The notes: a model not told the origin generated them from the letters alone. Positions 1-10,991 are shown, counted from the stretch's first letter. The stretch: 64,000 bases of DNA from Paraphaeosphaeria minitans (GCA_015832175.1 WJXW01000005.1:806001-870000), one strand, 5' to 3'. Translations and numbers: made by a program.

Positions 1-730
1 TCTCGTATTGGTAGCTGAGCAGTGCACCCAATTCGGCTTCAAGCTTTGGTACCCAGGTAGCATCGGTAAGAACAATCTGGGTAATGATACCAATGGCGCC
101 ATGGGCAGCACCAACATAGGCCTTGCCGTGCCACTTCCACGGGCGTGAGCTGGCCATGATGTTGTCAATAACTTCGTCCGTGGTATCCTCGATAAGCTCG
201 GTAATAGCCTTGTTGTCGACGAAAGCCCCACGAACCAGTCGTAGCAGGTACAGATAACCCGCACGGCCGTAGAGCCACTCGTTGGACGCCTCTGGCTCGA
301 TTGTTACAGCCGCAAAATCGCAAAGTTCCCTCACCGTCTCCGGGTCTCTAGCAGTCACGGCGTACAGAGCCAGCAGAGCCATTATATCGTCGCTCACACC
401 ACATTTGCTCGGAGAAGGCCCCTTGTACTTCTTGATGTTGGCCTGTGCCTGCTCGATATAGGCAGCAGACCAAGTGTTCATGGGATAGTCGTCCAGAAGT
501 AGGTCCGGGTATATATTGTGAAGCGCATAGAACAGATAGGCGACCGAAATGGGTCCATAGTAAAGGCCACCGCCCGGAGGAACCTGGTGAGGAGGATAGT
601 CCGTGATCAGGCGATTGAGCGAGGCTAGCAGCTGCTTGTGTGGCTCCCGCCGTGATAGCTCGGCATCGTTGCGAAAGTAGCGTGGTATCGACGCTGGTTC
701 CTCCGCTGCTGTGGCTGCTTGTTCACTCAT
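1..730 (-). CDS. LanC-like protein (partial, C-terminal part beyond the window)
   Basis: An open frame runs from an ATG at 728-730 to the window edge, giving 243 residues without a stop. The recognisable part reads LYGRAGYLYLLR, followed by WHGKAYVGAAHGAIGI. This is the LanC/LANCL pattern of an alpha-toroid with a conserved His-Gly. Eukaryotic LanC-like proteins have the lanthionine cyclase fold; animal LANCLs add glutathione to dehydroamino acids in damaged kinases, while the role of fungal members is poorly known. The N-terminal 25 residues are Ala/Glu-rich, with no signal peptide, so a cytosolic protein is likely. The zinc-binding Cys and Cys-His residues would lie beyond the edge and cannot be checked. 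No intron is needed in the visible part. Confidence 0.85.
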   Translation of the reverse strand, partial: MSEQAATAAEEPASIPRYFRNDAELSRREPHKQLLASLNRLITDYPPHQVPPGGGLYYGPISVAYLFYALHNIYPDLLLDDYPMNTWSAAYIEQAQANIKKYKGPSPSKCGVSDDIMALLALYAVTARDPETVRELCDFAAVTIEPEASNEWLYGRAGYLYLLRLVRGAFVDNKAITELIEDTTDEVIDNIMASSRPWKWHGKAYVGAAHGAIGIITQIVLTDATWVPKLEAELGALLSYQYE

Positions 731-1292
731 AGTGGCCGCGCACGGTCGCGATGAGTTTCGGTCTTTATATCCGGAGTCAGGAATGCGATAGGAGCGGTGC
801 TTAGGTACGGGTGGCAGCTGAGAGTTCTCGAAAATGACGTCAGCGGGGTAGCCCGATTCCGCGATGTTGAACGCTGTAGAATTTGCAGAGTTTGTTTTGT
901 GCTTTCAAATCAGGGAACAGAAGATAAGATAGGTATTGGATCACAGCTTCGCAGGGTGAATACGGTAGGTGACTGCGCGCCAAACGTTGATCTGCAATTT
1001 TAGTGGAACCTGTCAACTGCCCACGCCAAGAGTATGCACGTGACACATTCACAATCGCGGGAACACTTGAAGCGCCTGCCCTGTGTCCCTATGCCCTGTT
1101 CATGTGCGAAACAACAATCATGTCGCATGAGGGTTTGGCCAGTCACGTGCATAGATATCCTCTCATTGCGATATCAGCAGAAAGAAAGAATTTTGCTTGA
1201 GGTTTTTAGTTACACCGATCTCTCACCTCCAACCGGATATACGATAACTGGGTATCATACCAAAGACACGGTGATTGTAACTCTCAAAGGTA
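731..1292. other. intergenic, upstream of the LanC-like gene
   Basis: The stretch holds the presumed promoter of the minus-strand LanC-like gene and the 3' flank of the next minus-strand gene. The short open frames here (for example 1034-1306 on the plus strand) show no family motif and overlap one another in several frames. No RNA gene was seen. Confidence 0.5.
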
Positions 1293-2470
1293 CTACATCT
1301 TCTTAGTAGGAATTATATTTTCCCACACACCACCCTCAGGAATCGTATGCGGCCGAGAGAGCCGGGACATCGCACTCCGGTTGCCCATGGAGTGGATATT
1401 TGCCCAGCTCATAACATGGTTATCAGGATCGCTACATGCACGCACGCCATATACGTTTCCTTCTTGAGAGATCTCAGCTACTTCCGACGTTCTTGGTGTT
1501 TCGAACGGATCCTTTTCGTTGGCGGGGAGCTCCGGAATAGTGCCAAGCGCATCTGAACCAATCTCGTTTGGGGGTATGATCGCGATGCCGTCTAGTTGAG
1601 GGACAGATTCAGAGCTTGTATGAGATGAGTTACCAGCGATGTTCTTCGTCCCAGCACTACTGCTTGGGGTGCCTGGAAAATGTCACTCGGTTACTATAAG
1701 GCTGAAAGGTATACGCGCTACGGCAGAACTTACCAGTCAGATGTTCCGACATGTCTTCTCCTCCTCGTATTATCGGATATGTTGGAGGAAGCGTAGCCCT
1801 TCGCTCTTCCTTTGTGCGTCTTCTCCTGCGCAGAAGGAGTATTAGGAAGATAGCTGCAGCCATCAGCACGACGCCGCCCACTGTACCTCCTACTATAGCG
1901 CCCACATGTTTCCTGTTGCCTGAATTTTGGTCGGTAGGTACTGGACCGGAGGTTGACTGCGAGGTTGGCGTCGAGTATTCAGTGACTGTGGTATGAAAAG
2001 TGTGACCCGCAGAAACCGTAACGATGGTCGCCACATGTGCCAACGGTGAGGTAGGCGAGATGGCCAGGTCCAACGTAGAAGATGTTCCGGCTGATAGTGT
2101 CCCTGGAGACGTTTTAGCGATAACCGAGATATACGTCTCCCTGATCTTGCGCAAACAAGCAAAGGAAGGGTGAGTTGCTCGCAGGATCTTTGAATAAAAC
2201 GATGCTATGCACACAAGTACGATCGATGTACAGGGCCCTCCACCAGGTCAAGATGGTAGCCATGGGAGGGCTTCAAGTGTATAAGGTGAAAATGTACGGA
2301 CCGTTACTTCGCGGCGGCGTGCGGTCGTGGCCTTCGGGACATCCACCATCGCATGCAGGTACGGTACAGCAACCTGCATACGCAGCCATGTGAAGCGTTT
2401 CGGCGCACTTATACCAACTGCCCCCAAGTCGGCATGAAGTATCATCTTGGATCTCGCTGCGGATATGCAT
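1293..2470 (-). CDS. Cys-rich single-span membrane protein, multi-exon
   Basis: The first exon, tentatively from ATG 2468-2470, encodes GGSWYKC followed by GCCTVPACDGGCP. This W-Y-x-C / GCC / C-x-x-GC pattern starts many fungal one-span surface proteins. A later exon has a Ser/Thr-rich stretch and one hydrophobic segment (GAIVGGTVGGVVLMAAAIFLILLL) followed by five Arg. The last intron is clear: 1673-1733, starting GTAAGT and ending CAG, joining in frame to a tail that stops at 1293-1295. The first junction is uncertain; a donor near 2303 and an acceptor near 2129 fit the reading frame. There is no classical signal peptide, which is common in this family. The function is unknown, probably a cell-surface sensor or anchor. 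Confidence 0.55.
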
Positions 2471-3333
2471 TGATAGAAGCTGTAACCTGTTCAATTCTTC
2501 ATGATCCGCAAATGCAAGTGTGGACGGCAAAGGCAACGTCTTCAAGTTGAGAAAGCGAACGGGGTCGGCTTTCAAGTGTGTCAGGAGGCCGATCTGTGGC
2601 ATGGAAACCTGTCCCACCCTGCGGCATGCAGGGTGGATGAACCGGCAAGGCAGGTGTCACATGGAACGACAATCACCTGGACAAATTCCGATGACGGCGG
2701 TGATAGCTGGTAAGGCCGGAAGAAGCAGGCGCGATTCAGCGTGTGCTCTTTGCTTCTATGGACTGCAGGAATCAGCGAGTCATGTTTGGCCGGTGCTTCA
2801 CCGCTCCCCAGCGTTTGATGCATTCGTGGCCTTTTCGCATTCAGGTTCTCATCCCTACTGTGCGCGCGGCGTAAAGGTTGTGAGAAGGTCCAGCGGTGCG
2901 CTGCATCAATCGGCGAGGTGCCTACAAGAAGATTGATCCTGTCATCTCTTTCCAAGTGGAAGTGGCTTTTCGTAGGTAGGTAGGTGCCACAATGACGCAA
3001 TGCCAGATCCCCTGTGCAACATCACAACCGCGTTGTTTCTTTTTTCGCTGCACTGCAACCCCCTCCTACCGATGCTCCATCTGCAAGCGCCCATCGGTCC
3101 TTACGTTCGCCGGCTACATGAGTATGTAGGTACCTAGCGAACCTCGACCACTCTTGAGCATCTTCCGAACGAGAGCAACAGCCGCATCTTGCGTCGGAAA
3201 TACATGGCCGGGTGTAAGGTTATTAGATGAATTACAAAGATAGCCCGGAAGCCTACCTGAGAAGGTACAAATCACTCCAACAAAGATACTACCTACCGTA
3301 CATTACTGTCGAGAACGGCTTACCCTAACCACT
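2471..3333. other. intergenic, no gene seen
   Basis: Only overlapping short frames without motifs occur here. The sequence contains the motif GTAGGTAGGTAGGTGCC near 2974 and TAGGTACCTAG near 3126, part of a dispersed motif set found across the window. Confidence 0.5.
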
Positions 3334-4828
3334 TCAGTTCCCCTTGACCAATACCTGCTTTTCCTTCTTCAGGTCGTCCACCACGTCGATCGAAATCTTG
3401 AGAATGGAAGCGACAACATCAGCGGGAGTGAGAGCCAGCCACTGTGCGAGAGAGATGTCTGCCACGCGATCGCTCTTGTACAGTTCGACCCAGGTTAGGT
3501 TCTTCGTTGCCGAGGTGTTCTCAATGTAGTGGCCTGCGATCGTGAGCTACTTCGCCACATGGGTAAGAAACGAGTTGCACTTACCACTGTTGTCAGGGAA
3601 CACAGCAGTGTCTCCGGCGGAGAAGTCGAAGGTGCGAGAATTGCTTGCGCCGATGAAGACGGTGGCGCGGCCCTCCCCCTCGTGGAAATACAACCATTCT
3701 TCAGCCTGCCGTACGTCAAGAAAACCCACTGCTTCGCGAACTCTGGGGCGGCGTACCGTAGGGTGCCAATGCAACTCACGAAGCCCTTTGGGCTCAAGAG
3801 TCACAAAGGTCGCAGCGATCGTTTTCGATATTGGGAAATTGGTTGAGTCGATTTTGTAAAAGATGCCACCGCTGCCAGGGACGGGCTCAGAATCGTGCTG
3901 GAAGGTGTGATACACATATGACCTATTGCCGGTAAGTTCACCGTTGCCGCCGGTAACGTTGCGTGCGCTCGTGGTTGCATTCAAAATATAAGGATTCTTC
4001 TCGGGGACTTTGTCGAAAACCGATTCCGGAACACCAAAGTTCTTCGCGAGAATGGCTTTGGGGGTCTTCGCAACCCAATCGTCAAGGTTGAAGGTGGTAC
4101 TAGCGAGGCAATCAGATCACCGAGGTTCAGATCTTGACCACGGAGTGCAATCCAGCGCTATGGACTTACCCTACTTTGTCAAAATCGCCATCGTCAAAGG
4201 CCAGAAGATACTCGTTCTCATCGTCCAGACCTTGTACGGTATGTGCTTGACCTTTGGGAAAGTACCAAATGTCCCCGTATCCGAGTTCGTCGACCTGGTA
4301 TTTTCCGTTTTCGTTCACGGCAGAGACGAGGATGCGGCCTTCATACACGATACCCCACTCAGCCTGATCTAATCAGCATATTGAACACACATCTACCTGC
4401 AGCAGACTTACTACACGATGCCAGTGTAGCTCACGAATTGCGCCTCTTTGCAGATGCTGCTGCGCGGCTGCGATGTCATGGCTCTGTGGCAGGTCCTGAA
4501 TGACCTGCTCTCGAACCCAACCGCCCGGAAAGATCTTGGTCTTGGAATCGGAGAATCGCCACTTCAGATTCGGTACAGTGCCCGAGTCGGTGCTCTGCTC
4601 TCCAAGGTTGGAAGGGTTGGCCAGATCAATCTGGTGATTTGTTCCACCTGTATCAATTGGTCAAAGGAATGCATAAATGCATTTGTCCGACATACCTAGG
4701 ATGGGTGCACCCTTGCCTTTACCGTCAATTGGTTGTCCGTTCTTGAGCTGCACATTGTCCCGCTTGATGACAGCACCAAATGCTAAAGAGGCTATGAGGA
4801 GGACAGCGCCAACACTTTCGAACTTCAT
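3334..4828 (-). CDS. oxalate decarboxylase (bicupin), secreted
   Basis: The enzyme would convert oxalate to formate and CO2 with manganese. Six exons join as 3334-3533, 3585-3705, 3757-4099, 4170-4363, 4412-4647 and 4696-4828, totalling 1227 nt (408 residues). All introns are GT-AG and 48-70 nt. The protein begins with a signal peptide (MKFESVGAVLLIASLAFGA). Cupin 1 has IRELHWHRV then AEWGIVYEG and GDIWYFPKGQAHTVQG. Cupin 2 has LRELHWHPT then AEEWLYFHEGEG and GDTAVFPDNSGHYIENTS. These are the metal-binding His-x-His...Glu...His sets of both barrels. The fifth intron (3706-3756, 51 nt) has no in-frame stop, so an unspliced reading stays open. It likely acts outside the cell in oxalate breakdown or pH control. 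A TATA-like site lies about 80 bp upstream. Confidence 0.93.
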
Positions 4829-4905
4829 TGCGCAGCAGCGGAAGAGACGAAAAACGCAGGCAGAGAAAGCAAGGTGCCTGTAACTTGCGCCCGAGGAAAG
4901 CACAA

Positions 4906-4913
4906 TATATATT
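4906..4913 (-). promoter_or_regulatory. TATA-like box of the oxalate decarboxylase gene
   Basis: TATATATT-type sequence lies 78-85 bp upstream of the ATG at 4828 on the same strand. Position and composition suit a core promoter; no other support. Confidence 0.4.
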
Positions 4914-6234
4914 CAATGCATGCAGGAGATTGCATCATTGACGGGCTGAATGTTGGTCCTGCATGCGCCGGCACGAAAACGACATAATAAATGTTCTGTT
5001 TATCGCATGCCTAGGTTGGACGACTGCAGCTACGTGATCTGTGCACAGATGCATGCACCGTCAAGCCACCCACCTACACATTGCTAATTTCCTTGCTCCT
5101 TTTCCATCCACACCCTCGAGCTGAGGATTGGCGAGGTTGCTGGTCGGCGAACATGCGTTCGTGATACCGCCAAGAATGTCGTGATGGTCCTCCTTAGCAA
5201 TTCGTGCTTCTTGATGCAGATCGGCCCCAGAACCGGTACCTAGTCTGCTGCCAGGTTAGGTAGCCTGAGCATATAAGATCTGCACTTTGCTTTAAGCTTA
5301 AAGATGGGGTATGGGGTAGATGCTAACGTCTTCAGGGCCGATCCCGCTATCATGGTACACTTGCCTCCAACATGGCTTTTGACGCCTTCGGAAAGCCCGT
5401 GGACGACTTAATCTCCTTTGATGCGGTCCTCAGTGACTCTTGGTGTCCACGAAATAGAAGGATCTGTAAACAGTTTACGAGTAAAGTCGGCGGTACCTCG
5501 TCCTGGCCAGCGGCTTTCTCTCCTGTTAATGAAATTAAACTGATTTGCCTCAAACGATATGCTCTCTAGGACAACCGATATTGGTGATACGCGCAATGTA
5601 GCCCTCCTAAGAACTACAGATGCTTAGCAAGAACCTACGTAATTTCGCTCGGAAATAGCGCGAATGACCTCTTGGCTACCTAGCTAACGGCCCGTCAACG
5701 AACTCTTTATTTCGATAGGATAACCCACAGGGTTAAGACTACTTAAGATCCGAATCACACTTCCTTCGGGGATGAAGCAGTAGCCCAACGAACGAAGGCT
5801 GAACTTACTTCCTGACGCTTCAACTCTATCTCTCTGGCGGATTTCCTCGACCGATACTGCATCAGCGCTCGAGCGGCAGGAATGTCAGTCGATTATACTC
5901 GGCAGTGAGGGTGGTCTCAAGACGTCAGGTGCACTCTCAGCATCCCCGGAGAGTGATTCTCGCCTCACGGCCTCGGTATTGACTTTAAAAAGAATATCAT
6001 CTTGACGAGCCACACTGCAGTCATCTTGGATTTGACTAATTTAACCAATCCAAGTACTGCTAGGCATGTTTCAAGGAAGGACAGAGATTTTTGGGAGTCT
6101 CGCACGGGTGTGTGAGGTGAGGGTTGCTCACGGTGTGCTTTGCTTTGTGTTGGAGTTGTTTGTTGAGTTGGTTGCCCATACGGTCGTTGCTACTTTTGGT
6201 AAATGGCAATCGCTAGTTAAACTTCTTAGTTCTT

Positions 6235-6333
6235 GTGATTGATGTTTAGTAGTGATTGCTGTTAAATGGTGATTGATGTCTCAAAATGATCAATGTCTAT
6301 TGGTGATCGACGTCTATCATTGATTGATGTCTA
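6235..6333. repeat. degenerate GTGATTGATGTCT tandem repeat
   Basis: Within 100 bp the core GATTGATGT or a close variant recurs about five times (gattgatgttt, gattgatgtct, gatcaatgtct, gatcgacgtct, gattgatgtct) with spacing of roughly 16-25 bp. The copies have diverged from one another, so it looks like an old minisatellite. Confidence 0.6.
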
Positions 6334-6729
6334 ATAATAATACTGATTCAAAATGTTTCCGACTTTATGACAAGCAGTAACTTTAGATGTATGCATTTGT
6401 TTGTTGCTGGACATGTATATATATCGCTGAGTTCTCATGGACCTCCCTGTTGCAGTGTCAACTCGGTCGTCCCTTTAGGGGCGGTGGCAGAGTCGTCGGG
6501 CATCATGCCTGAGCCTTCTCAATTCCATGCGCATGCGAGTGAGTTCAGTTTGGTCTGAGCAATGTCAGTTCACAATACCTACCAACTAATTCTTCATCCC
6601 CCTTTGTAACTCAAAGCGTTTATTTTTCGCACCTTTCACCACCAACAGCAGGAGCAGCCCTTTGTTCTTGTTGTCTATCACCACTTTATAATGCCCTATA
6701 TGACAAAACGCATTGTGTACGCTTCCTTC

Positions 6730-6737
6730 TATATATT
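6730..6737 (+). promoter_or_regulatory. TATA-like box of orphan gene A
   Basis: TATATATT lies 105-112 bp upstream of the ATG at 6842, followed by a C/A-rich leader. It is a plausible core promoter element. Confidence 0.4.
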
Positions 6738-6841
6738 TATCAGCAGGGCGCGTAGAGGTCAACGACAGATACACTTACTATACAACAACTCACTCCATAC
6801 AACAAGCTTACTGTACCGACTCTTCTACAAGAAACTTCGAC

Positions 6842-7834
6842 ATGTCGCAGACTGTGCCTCTCGAAGCCTCAACTGAGGTATCTCACGGCTGGGCCGAACT
6901 TGCCAAAGAGGAAGACATCATTCCTATGTCCCAAGACACTGATCCCCAACATTTCTACAACATTGTCTGCGGTTTAGAGTTCAATAAAGCCTGGGCTCAA
7001 AATCTTTTCCTGGAATTGCAATTCATGCACGGTACGATGTCAATGAGCTTAGAATCTATCGAAGATTTCAAGCTGACGGAGCCACTTGCAGTCAATGATA
7101 GAAACCAAAACTCTGACCAGGAAAAAGTGTTCGAGAATGAACGGGTCTGGAGGGCCATGTCATGTTTCAAAACTGATGCCAAGCCAAAAGCGGCGTTTAG
7201 AGCCAAGCTGTCTGTAGCTTCAGCGCACGTTCTATTACAGGAGAATAGACAAGTGTGGTATGTACCTACGATATACTTCTCTTCCGGGGGATCACTGTGG
7301 AGCCAGGTCGACCTTGTCTTCAGCGACAGTGATTTCCGAAGTTGTCGAAACTTCTTCAGCCACTCGTTCCTGCGTGGCAAGTTTGGCAACGACCTCCCGT
7401 GCTATAAAGCGATCAAGAGGATGTACACCAAATGTGTACCAATCTTCGAAGTGCTCATGGAGAAGCTGGAGTCTGCCTTGTCTGATAGGAATGCTTGGAA
7501 GATCGGGAAATCATCACTTTCTTACTCTGAACGACCGGAGTATGGCTTGGACACCCCGGAAGCTGAGATAGAAGCTGAAGAACAAAGGCAAATGAAAGCC
7601 AAAGAGGCTCTTATTGTCACTCCGGAACTGAGCTGGTGTACGGAAGAGGAGACTCCCGAGACACCCAATCTCCCAGTAGACCAGGACGCAATTGTCGAAG
7701 ACCCGATCGTTGCCTGGCTAGCAGAGACGTGGGAATGGAATACCAACTATTGTATTCGAAGGCGACAATCTTGGAGTCACTTCTATGATGTCGATACTGT
7801 CGACGACGGCACTGACGGCAGGTGCTGGATGTAA
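6842..7834 (+). CDS. orphan protein A, paralogue of the next gene
   Basis: A single-exon frame gives 330 residues from ATG 6842 (context GACATGTCGC); the frame stays open upstream, but this Met follows a TATA-like site and a CA-rich leader. I recognise no domain. Residues about 150-250 align with residues 44-146 of the neighbouring gene: both have SLW, RNFFSH about 15-20 residues later, then AL-D--AW, S-RP-Y--D and EAE. The two genes are therefore diverged tandem duplicates. The protein has no signal peptide or membrane segment, and its C-terminal third is acidic with many Trp. A nuclear or cytosolic lineage-specific protein is likely. Confidence 0.7.
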   Translation: MSQTVPLEASTEVSHGWAELAKEEDIIPMSQDTDPQHFYNIVCGLEFNKAWAQNLFLELQFMHGTMSMSLESIEDFKLTEPLAVNDRNQNSDQEKVFENERVWRAMSCFKTDAKPKAAFRAKLSVASAHVLLQENRQVWYVPTIYFSSGGSLWSQVDLVFSDSDFRSCRNFFSHSFLRGKFGNDLPCYKAIKRMYTKCVPIFEVLMEKLESALSDRNAWKIGKSSLSYSERPEYGLDTPEAEIEAEEQRQMKAKEALIVTPELSWCTEEETPETPNLPVDQDAIVEDPIVAWLAETWEWNTNYCIRRRQSWSHFYDVDTVDDGTDGRCWM

Positions 7835-8346
7835 GACTCTTTTCGCTCGAGATTTCTAGTCTCGCGGACGCCTTGTTTCAACTTTCACCTTCCCTGGCTA
7901 TATATGGTCACTTATGTCAGTCAGTTCAATCAGATTTTCCGCCCCTTTGGCTCTGTGCCACGAAGAGATGATGCCAGCGCTCGCAATAGTACGTACCCAG
8001 TACGGCAGCGCACGAGGACCGTAGTTTCGGTGTAGTAGCACTGTCCACATAGTGATCAATCTGTGTATACAAGAAGACCCCAATATTCACCGTGCTATTA
8101 CGGCGGAATTAAGTTCCCTGTGCTGCCGTATTGAGCACGTACTGTTGCGAGCGCTGGAATCATGGCGCCACGAGTGTTAGGCGGTAGCGAAAGCGGACCA
8201 ACAGCCCTTCAACCATAACCACAGGTCTTCTTGAGGAGCCACATTAGGTACCAAGGGCTGAGCACAACCCACCAATTTTTCACAACTAAAATGGGCTATC
8301 GTCTGCACTATGCCGGGGTGATGCAAATGCCTACAACCAGATCCTG
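7835..8346. other. intergenic between the two orphan paralogues
   Basis: The 512-bp spacer has no coding frame that resembles the extra N-terminal 100 residues of orphan A, so orphan B appears to lack that part rather than to have lost it by a recent break. Nothing else was recognised. Confidence 0.5.
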
Positions 8347-9279
8347 ATGGCATCCGACGACCTTGAAGCTCAAGAGTACGTTTTCAGCAAGGAACTTGTT
8401 GGTGCGCTGCACAAAACCACAATGGAGCCCTTGAATAATACTGAGGCGGTATGGTTTCCGGTATCACCGTACCCCCATTCGTTGTGGCAGGTGATTTCAG
8501 ACAGCCAGGGAGGCCTATCGGACCACTACATGACACGGGCCCGGAACTTCTTCTCGCATGCCGTTTGCAATCCAGGAGGTAGAAACAACAGGGAGGAGGA
8601 TTACAGCTACTTAGAGGGCGTCCTCCAAGTCCATGAGCGAATCCTCCCGGCTGTCAAAGAGGTCAGGGACAAAATCAAGGACGCTCTAAACGACGCAGAA
8701 GCCTGGACACCCGAGCCTAATCAGGTTTCTGACCGGCCTGCGTACGCGATAGATTGCCTAGAGGCTGAAGCCGCTCGGCAGCAATGGTTAGCTACGCAGC
8801 CTAGACCCAACGGAGAGACGGATCGACAGCTTGAGAATTATCGGTCTGGGCTAGTAAAGAGTCCGTCGCACGAGCAGCAGTCGAATGGAACAAATGTCGG
8901 CGAAGAGGCGGTTCTAAGGCCGTCCCAAGAAATTTGGGGTGGATACCAAGACTTTCCGAATGAGCCAAAGAAGAAAATGAAGGACCACTTCAACTCACTT
9001 TGGAGGCTTGCCTGCGAGGCAAAGATCATGCGAAAAGTGACCAGGGTTCCCCGACTTCAAAAAGCCTTCAGCACGCGTGAAGATATGGTCTTGGTAATTA
9101 AGGAGTCCTCGGAGGAAGCTCAGACGTGGGCAACAGAGCAGTGGATGACTGAAGGGTCGACAGCTGAAGATTGGACAGTTAAGGAAACGATTACGGCAAA
9201 AACAATTACCTCAGAGTCAATAAAAGAAGAGATGGCAACAGAAGGGTGGTTTGCGTGGAATACAAAAGATATATCTTAG
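8347..9279 (+). CDS. orphan protein B, paralogue of the preceding gene
   Basis: A single-exon frame of 310 residues. Residues 44-146 (SLWQVI, RARNFFSH, a Pro-anchored helix, DALNDAEAW, SDRPAYAIDCLEAEAARQQ) match orphan A residues 150-250, spacing included. The remainder is charged and low in hydrophobic residues; the last 60 residues are Thr/Glu-rich with repeated TE/TI pairs. There is no signal peptide, membrane segment or catalytic motif. It lacks the first ~100 residues present in orphan A. Function unknown; the family looks fungal-specific. Confidence 0.65.
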   Translation: MASDDLEAQEYVFSKELVGALHKTTMEPLNNTEAVWFPVSPYPHSLWQVISDSQGGLSDHYMTRARNFFSHAVCNPGGRNNREEDYSYLEGVLQVHERILPAVKEVRDKIKDALNDAEAWTPEPNQVSDRPAYAIDCLEAEAARQQWLATQPRPNGETDRQLENYRSGLVKSPSHEQQSNGTNVGEEAVLRPSQEIWGGYQDFPNEPKKKMKDHFNSLWRLACEAKIMRKVTRVPRLQKAFSTREDMVLVIKESSEEAQTWATEQWMTEGSTAEDWTVKETITAKTITSESIKEEMATEGWFAWNTKDIS

Positions 9280-9935
9280 CAAGACTCCCTGGGGTCAATA
9301 CGGATGATAACAGAATCCCGCATGGCATCGACATCTCTTTTCGCATTAGCATGGCCAGTCTTTTCCTAGCTTCTTCGTTCGTATCTGTATGCCTTTAACT
9401 CGGAACATGTTTCTTCATCATCAATTAATGAGCGTACGTGTAAGCTTTTGCAATCCTTCAAATTGTGATCTATATTGTGATGGATAGAGTTGATGTTGGT
9501 GATCAGAGTTCATCTCGAAGGCAGTGTAAGCGCTGTTGCTATGAAAGCAATGTAGGTTCTACCAGTGCAACAACGGAGCATAGGCTGACTATCAGATGGT
9601 ATTGCGACGTGAGGCCGATGGGTGAGCGAGATCGCAGCAACCCACCGCAAGCCCACGTGAGGAAGACGCACAGAATCTTCAAGGCGGAAGGCTACATTGC
9701 CTGTCATTATCAAAAGCCCGCTGTTGGCCATACCAAGCAAGGTTTGAGCCAAGAAAGACGCTGGAGCACGGCCGGCTCCCTTATCCTCAGGTGGACAATT
9801 TTGTGTCCCGGAGCGGGCAAATTCAATAATGATAGGCCCCAATAAAGTACCACCAAAATGGAACACAGTGGGACAAAGAAGATTAGCTCCACTGGCCTGC
9901 AAAAAAAGAAAAAGAAAGCGCGAAGCGCGCAGAAC
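9280..9935. other. intergenic, no gene seen
   Basis: This is the 3' flank of orphan B and the 3' flank of the minus-strand tRNA. A purine-rich run (AAAAAAAGAAAAAGAAAGCGCG) at 9901-9922 ends with T-runs on the tRNA strand just past the tRNA 3' end; these fit a Pol III terminator. Confidence 0.5.
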
Positions 9936-10025
9936 GGGTCTTACCGCGATTCGAACGCGGGGCCTCTCGCAAATGTGCTCAGGTTACAGCCCTAAGCGAG
10001 AATCATACCACTAGACCATAAGACC
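9936..10025 (-). tRNA. tRNA-Pro (AGG), intron-containing
   Basis: Read on the minus strand the 5' end GGTCTTA pairs with TAAGACC at the 3' end. The D-arm contains the A box (TGGTCTAGTGG) and the T-arm is CCGCG-TTCGAAT-CGCGG (B box GTTCGAATC). The anticodon stem CTCGC/GCGAG encloses loop TTAGGG, so the anticodon is AGG. About 18 nt lie between position 37 and the last loop base, the canonical place for a nuclear tRNA intron. The mature tRNA would be 72 nt before CCA addition. A run of T follows the 3' end. Confidence 0.93.
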
Positions 10026-10991
10026 GGTGCTGTTTGATGAAGGCTACTGATAGATTATTCTTCATATACCCACAAAACAGTTGAGACAGTGGGATAGGTG
10101 AAGAGCCAGTGAGTGCGCGGCTAAGCTAGGGCCAACACAATGACTCGTCGAAGTGGGGGAACCCTTTGTTGAGAACTCACTTTAGTCCGAAGGCTCCTGC
10201 GCGCAGTGGGGCGACGCCGCAGAAAGATAATAATAAGACGAGCAGCCAGGTAGACTATAGCACGTCTTACTTTGATCTATCTCTGGCGCTCTCAAGGACG
10301 TTTTATTCCCACACCAGTCCGTGGTGGCACTGTACCCGAGTCAAGCCGAAGACTTCCGGCCCGGCAACGGTAGGTACCTTCTGCTAACAATGCGACACGG
10401 CCCAGCATCTTTAACTCAATACAGTCCTTTGGATATGCCACGAGATTCCACGCTTTCAACAGTTGTGGGCTCACTTGCTGAGCGAGGCATGTATTGTGGC
10501 CTAAGCCGCGCCGACGCGTGCAGCAGCGCCAATTTTTCGCCAGCTGCGAAGAACGCGCCACGAGATTCTACCTTCCTCCTTGGTCGCACACAACCTTTTG
10601 GTGGTCATTTATTGTTCTGATGTCTCACCAACCTTACTTCCATTCTTAGGTTCTCTTATAGGTATCGTGTTCCGGATCATTTTTACGCCTTTTGGTTGTT
10701 ATCGCCGACTGAAAATATCACAAAACGCGTCGCCTTCCGACCGTACTCGCATTCGTTGTAAGACACAAATGTTCGCCTATCGCGGTTTTTCAGGCCCTCG
10801 AATACCTAGGCAAGGAGAAGAGGCAGTTGTAATTCAAAAGAGCGCTGGATGTCACTCCAAAGGAAGCAGAAGATGACAGCAAAATATAAGATTCGGCGAG
10901 CTATGAGATTGGATGATACTGGTCCAGGTGAAGTCAACTAACAAAGTACCAAAGTGCCAAAATACTTTCCCAATAGAGTCAGGTCTTCCAC
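10026..10991. other. intergenic, no gene seen
   Basis: Short overlapping frames on both strands between 10166 and 10876 have no motif or plausible intron structure. It holds the tRNA 5' flank and the 3' flank of the DUF1996 gene. Confidence 0.45.

Larger units (their letters stand above)
4829..6841. other. long gene-poor intergenic stretch
   Basis: About 2 kb separates two divergent genes. It becomes A/T-richer from about 5500 onward and carries a degenerate GTGATTGATGTCT repeat at 6235-6333 (listed separately). The short frames at 5350-5596 overlap on both strands and have no motif. I see no gene. Confidence 0.5.
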
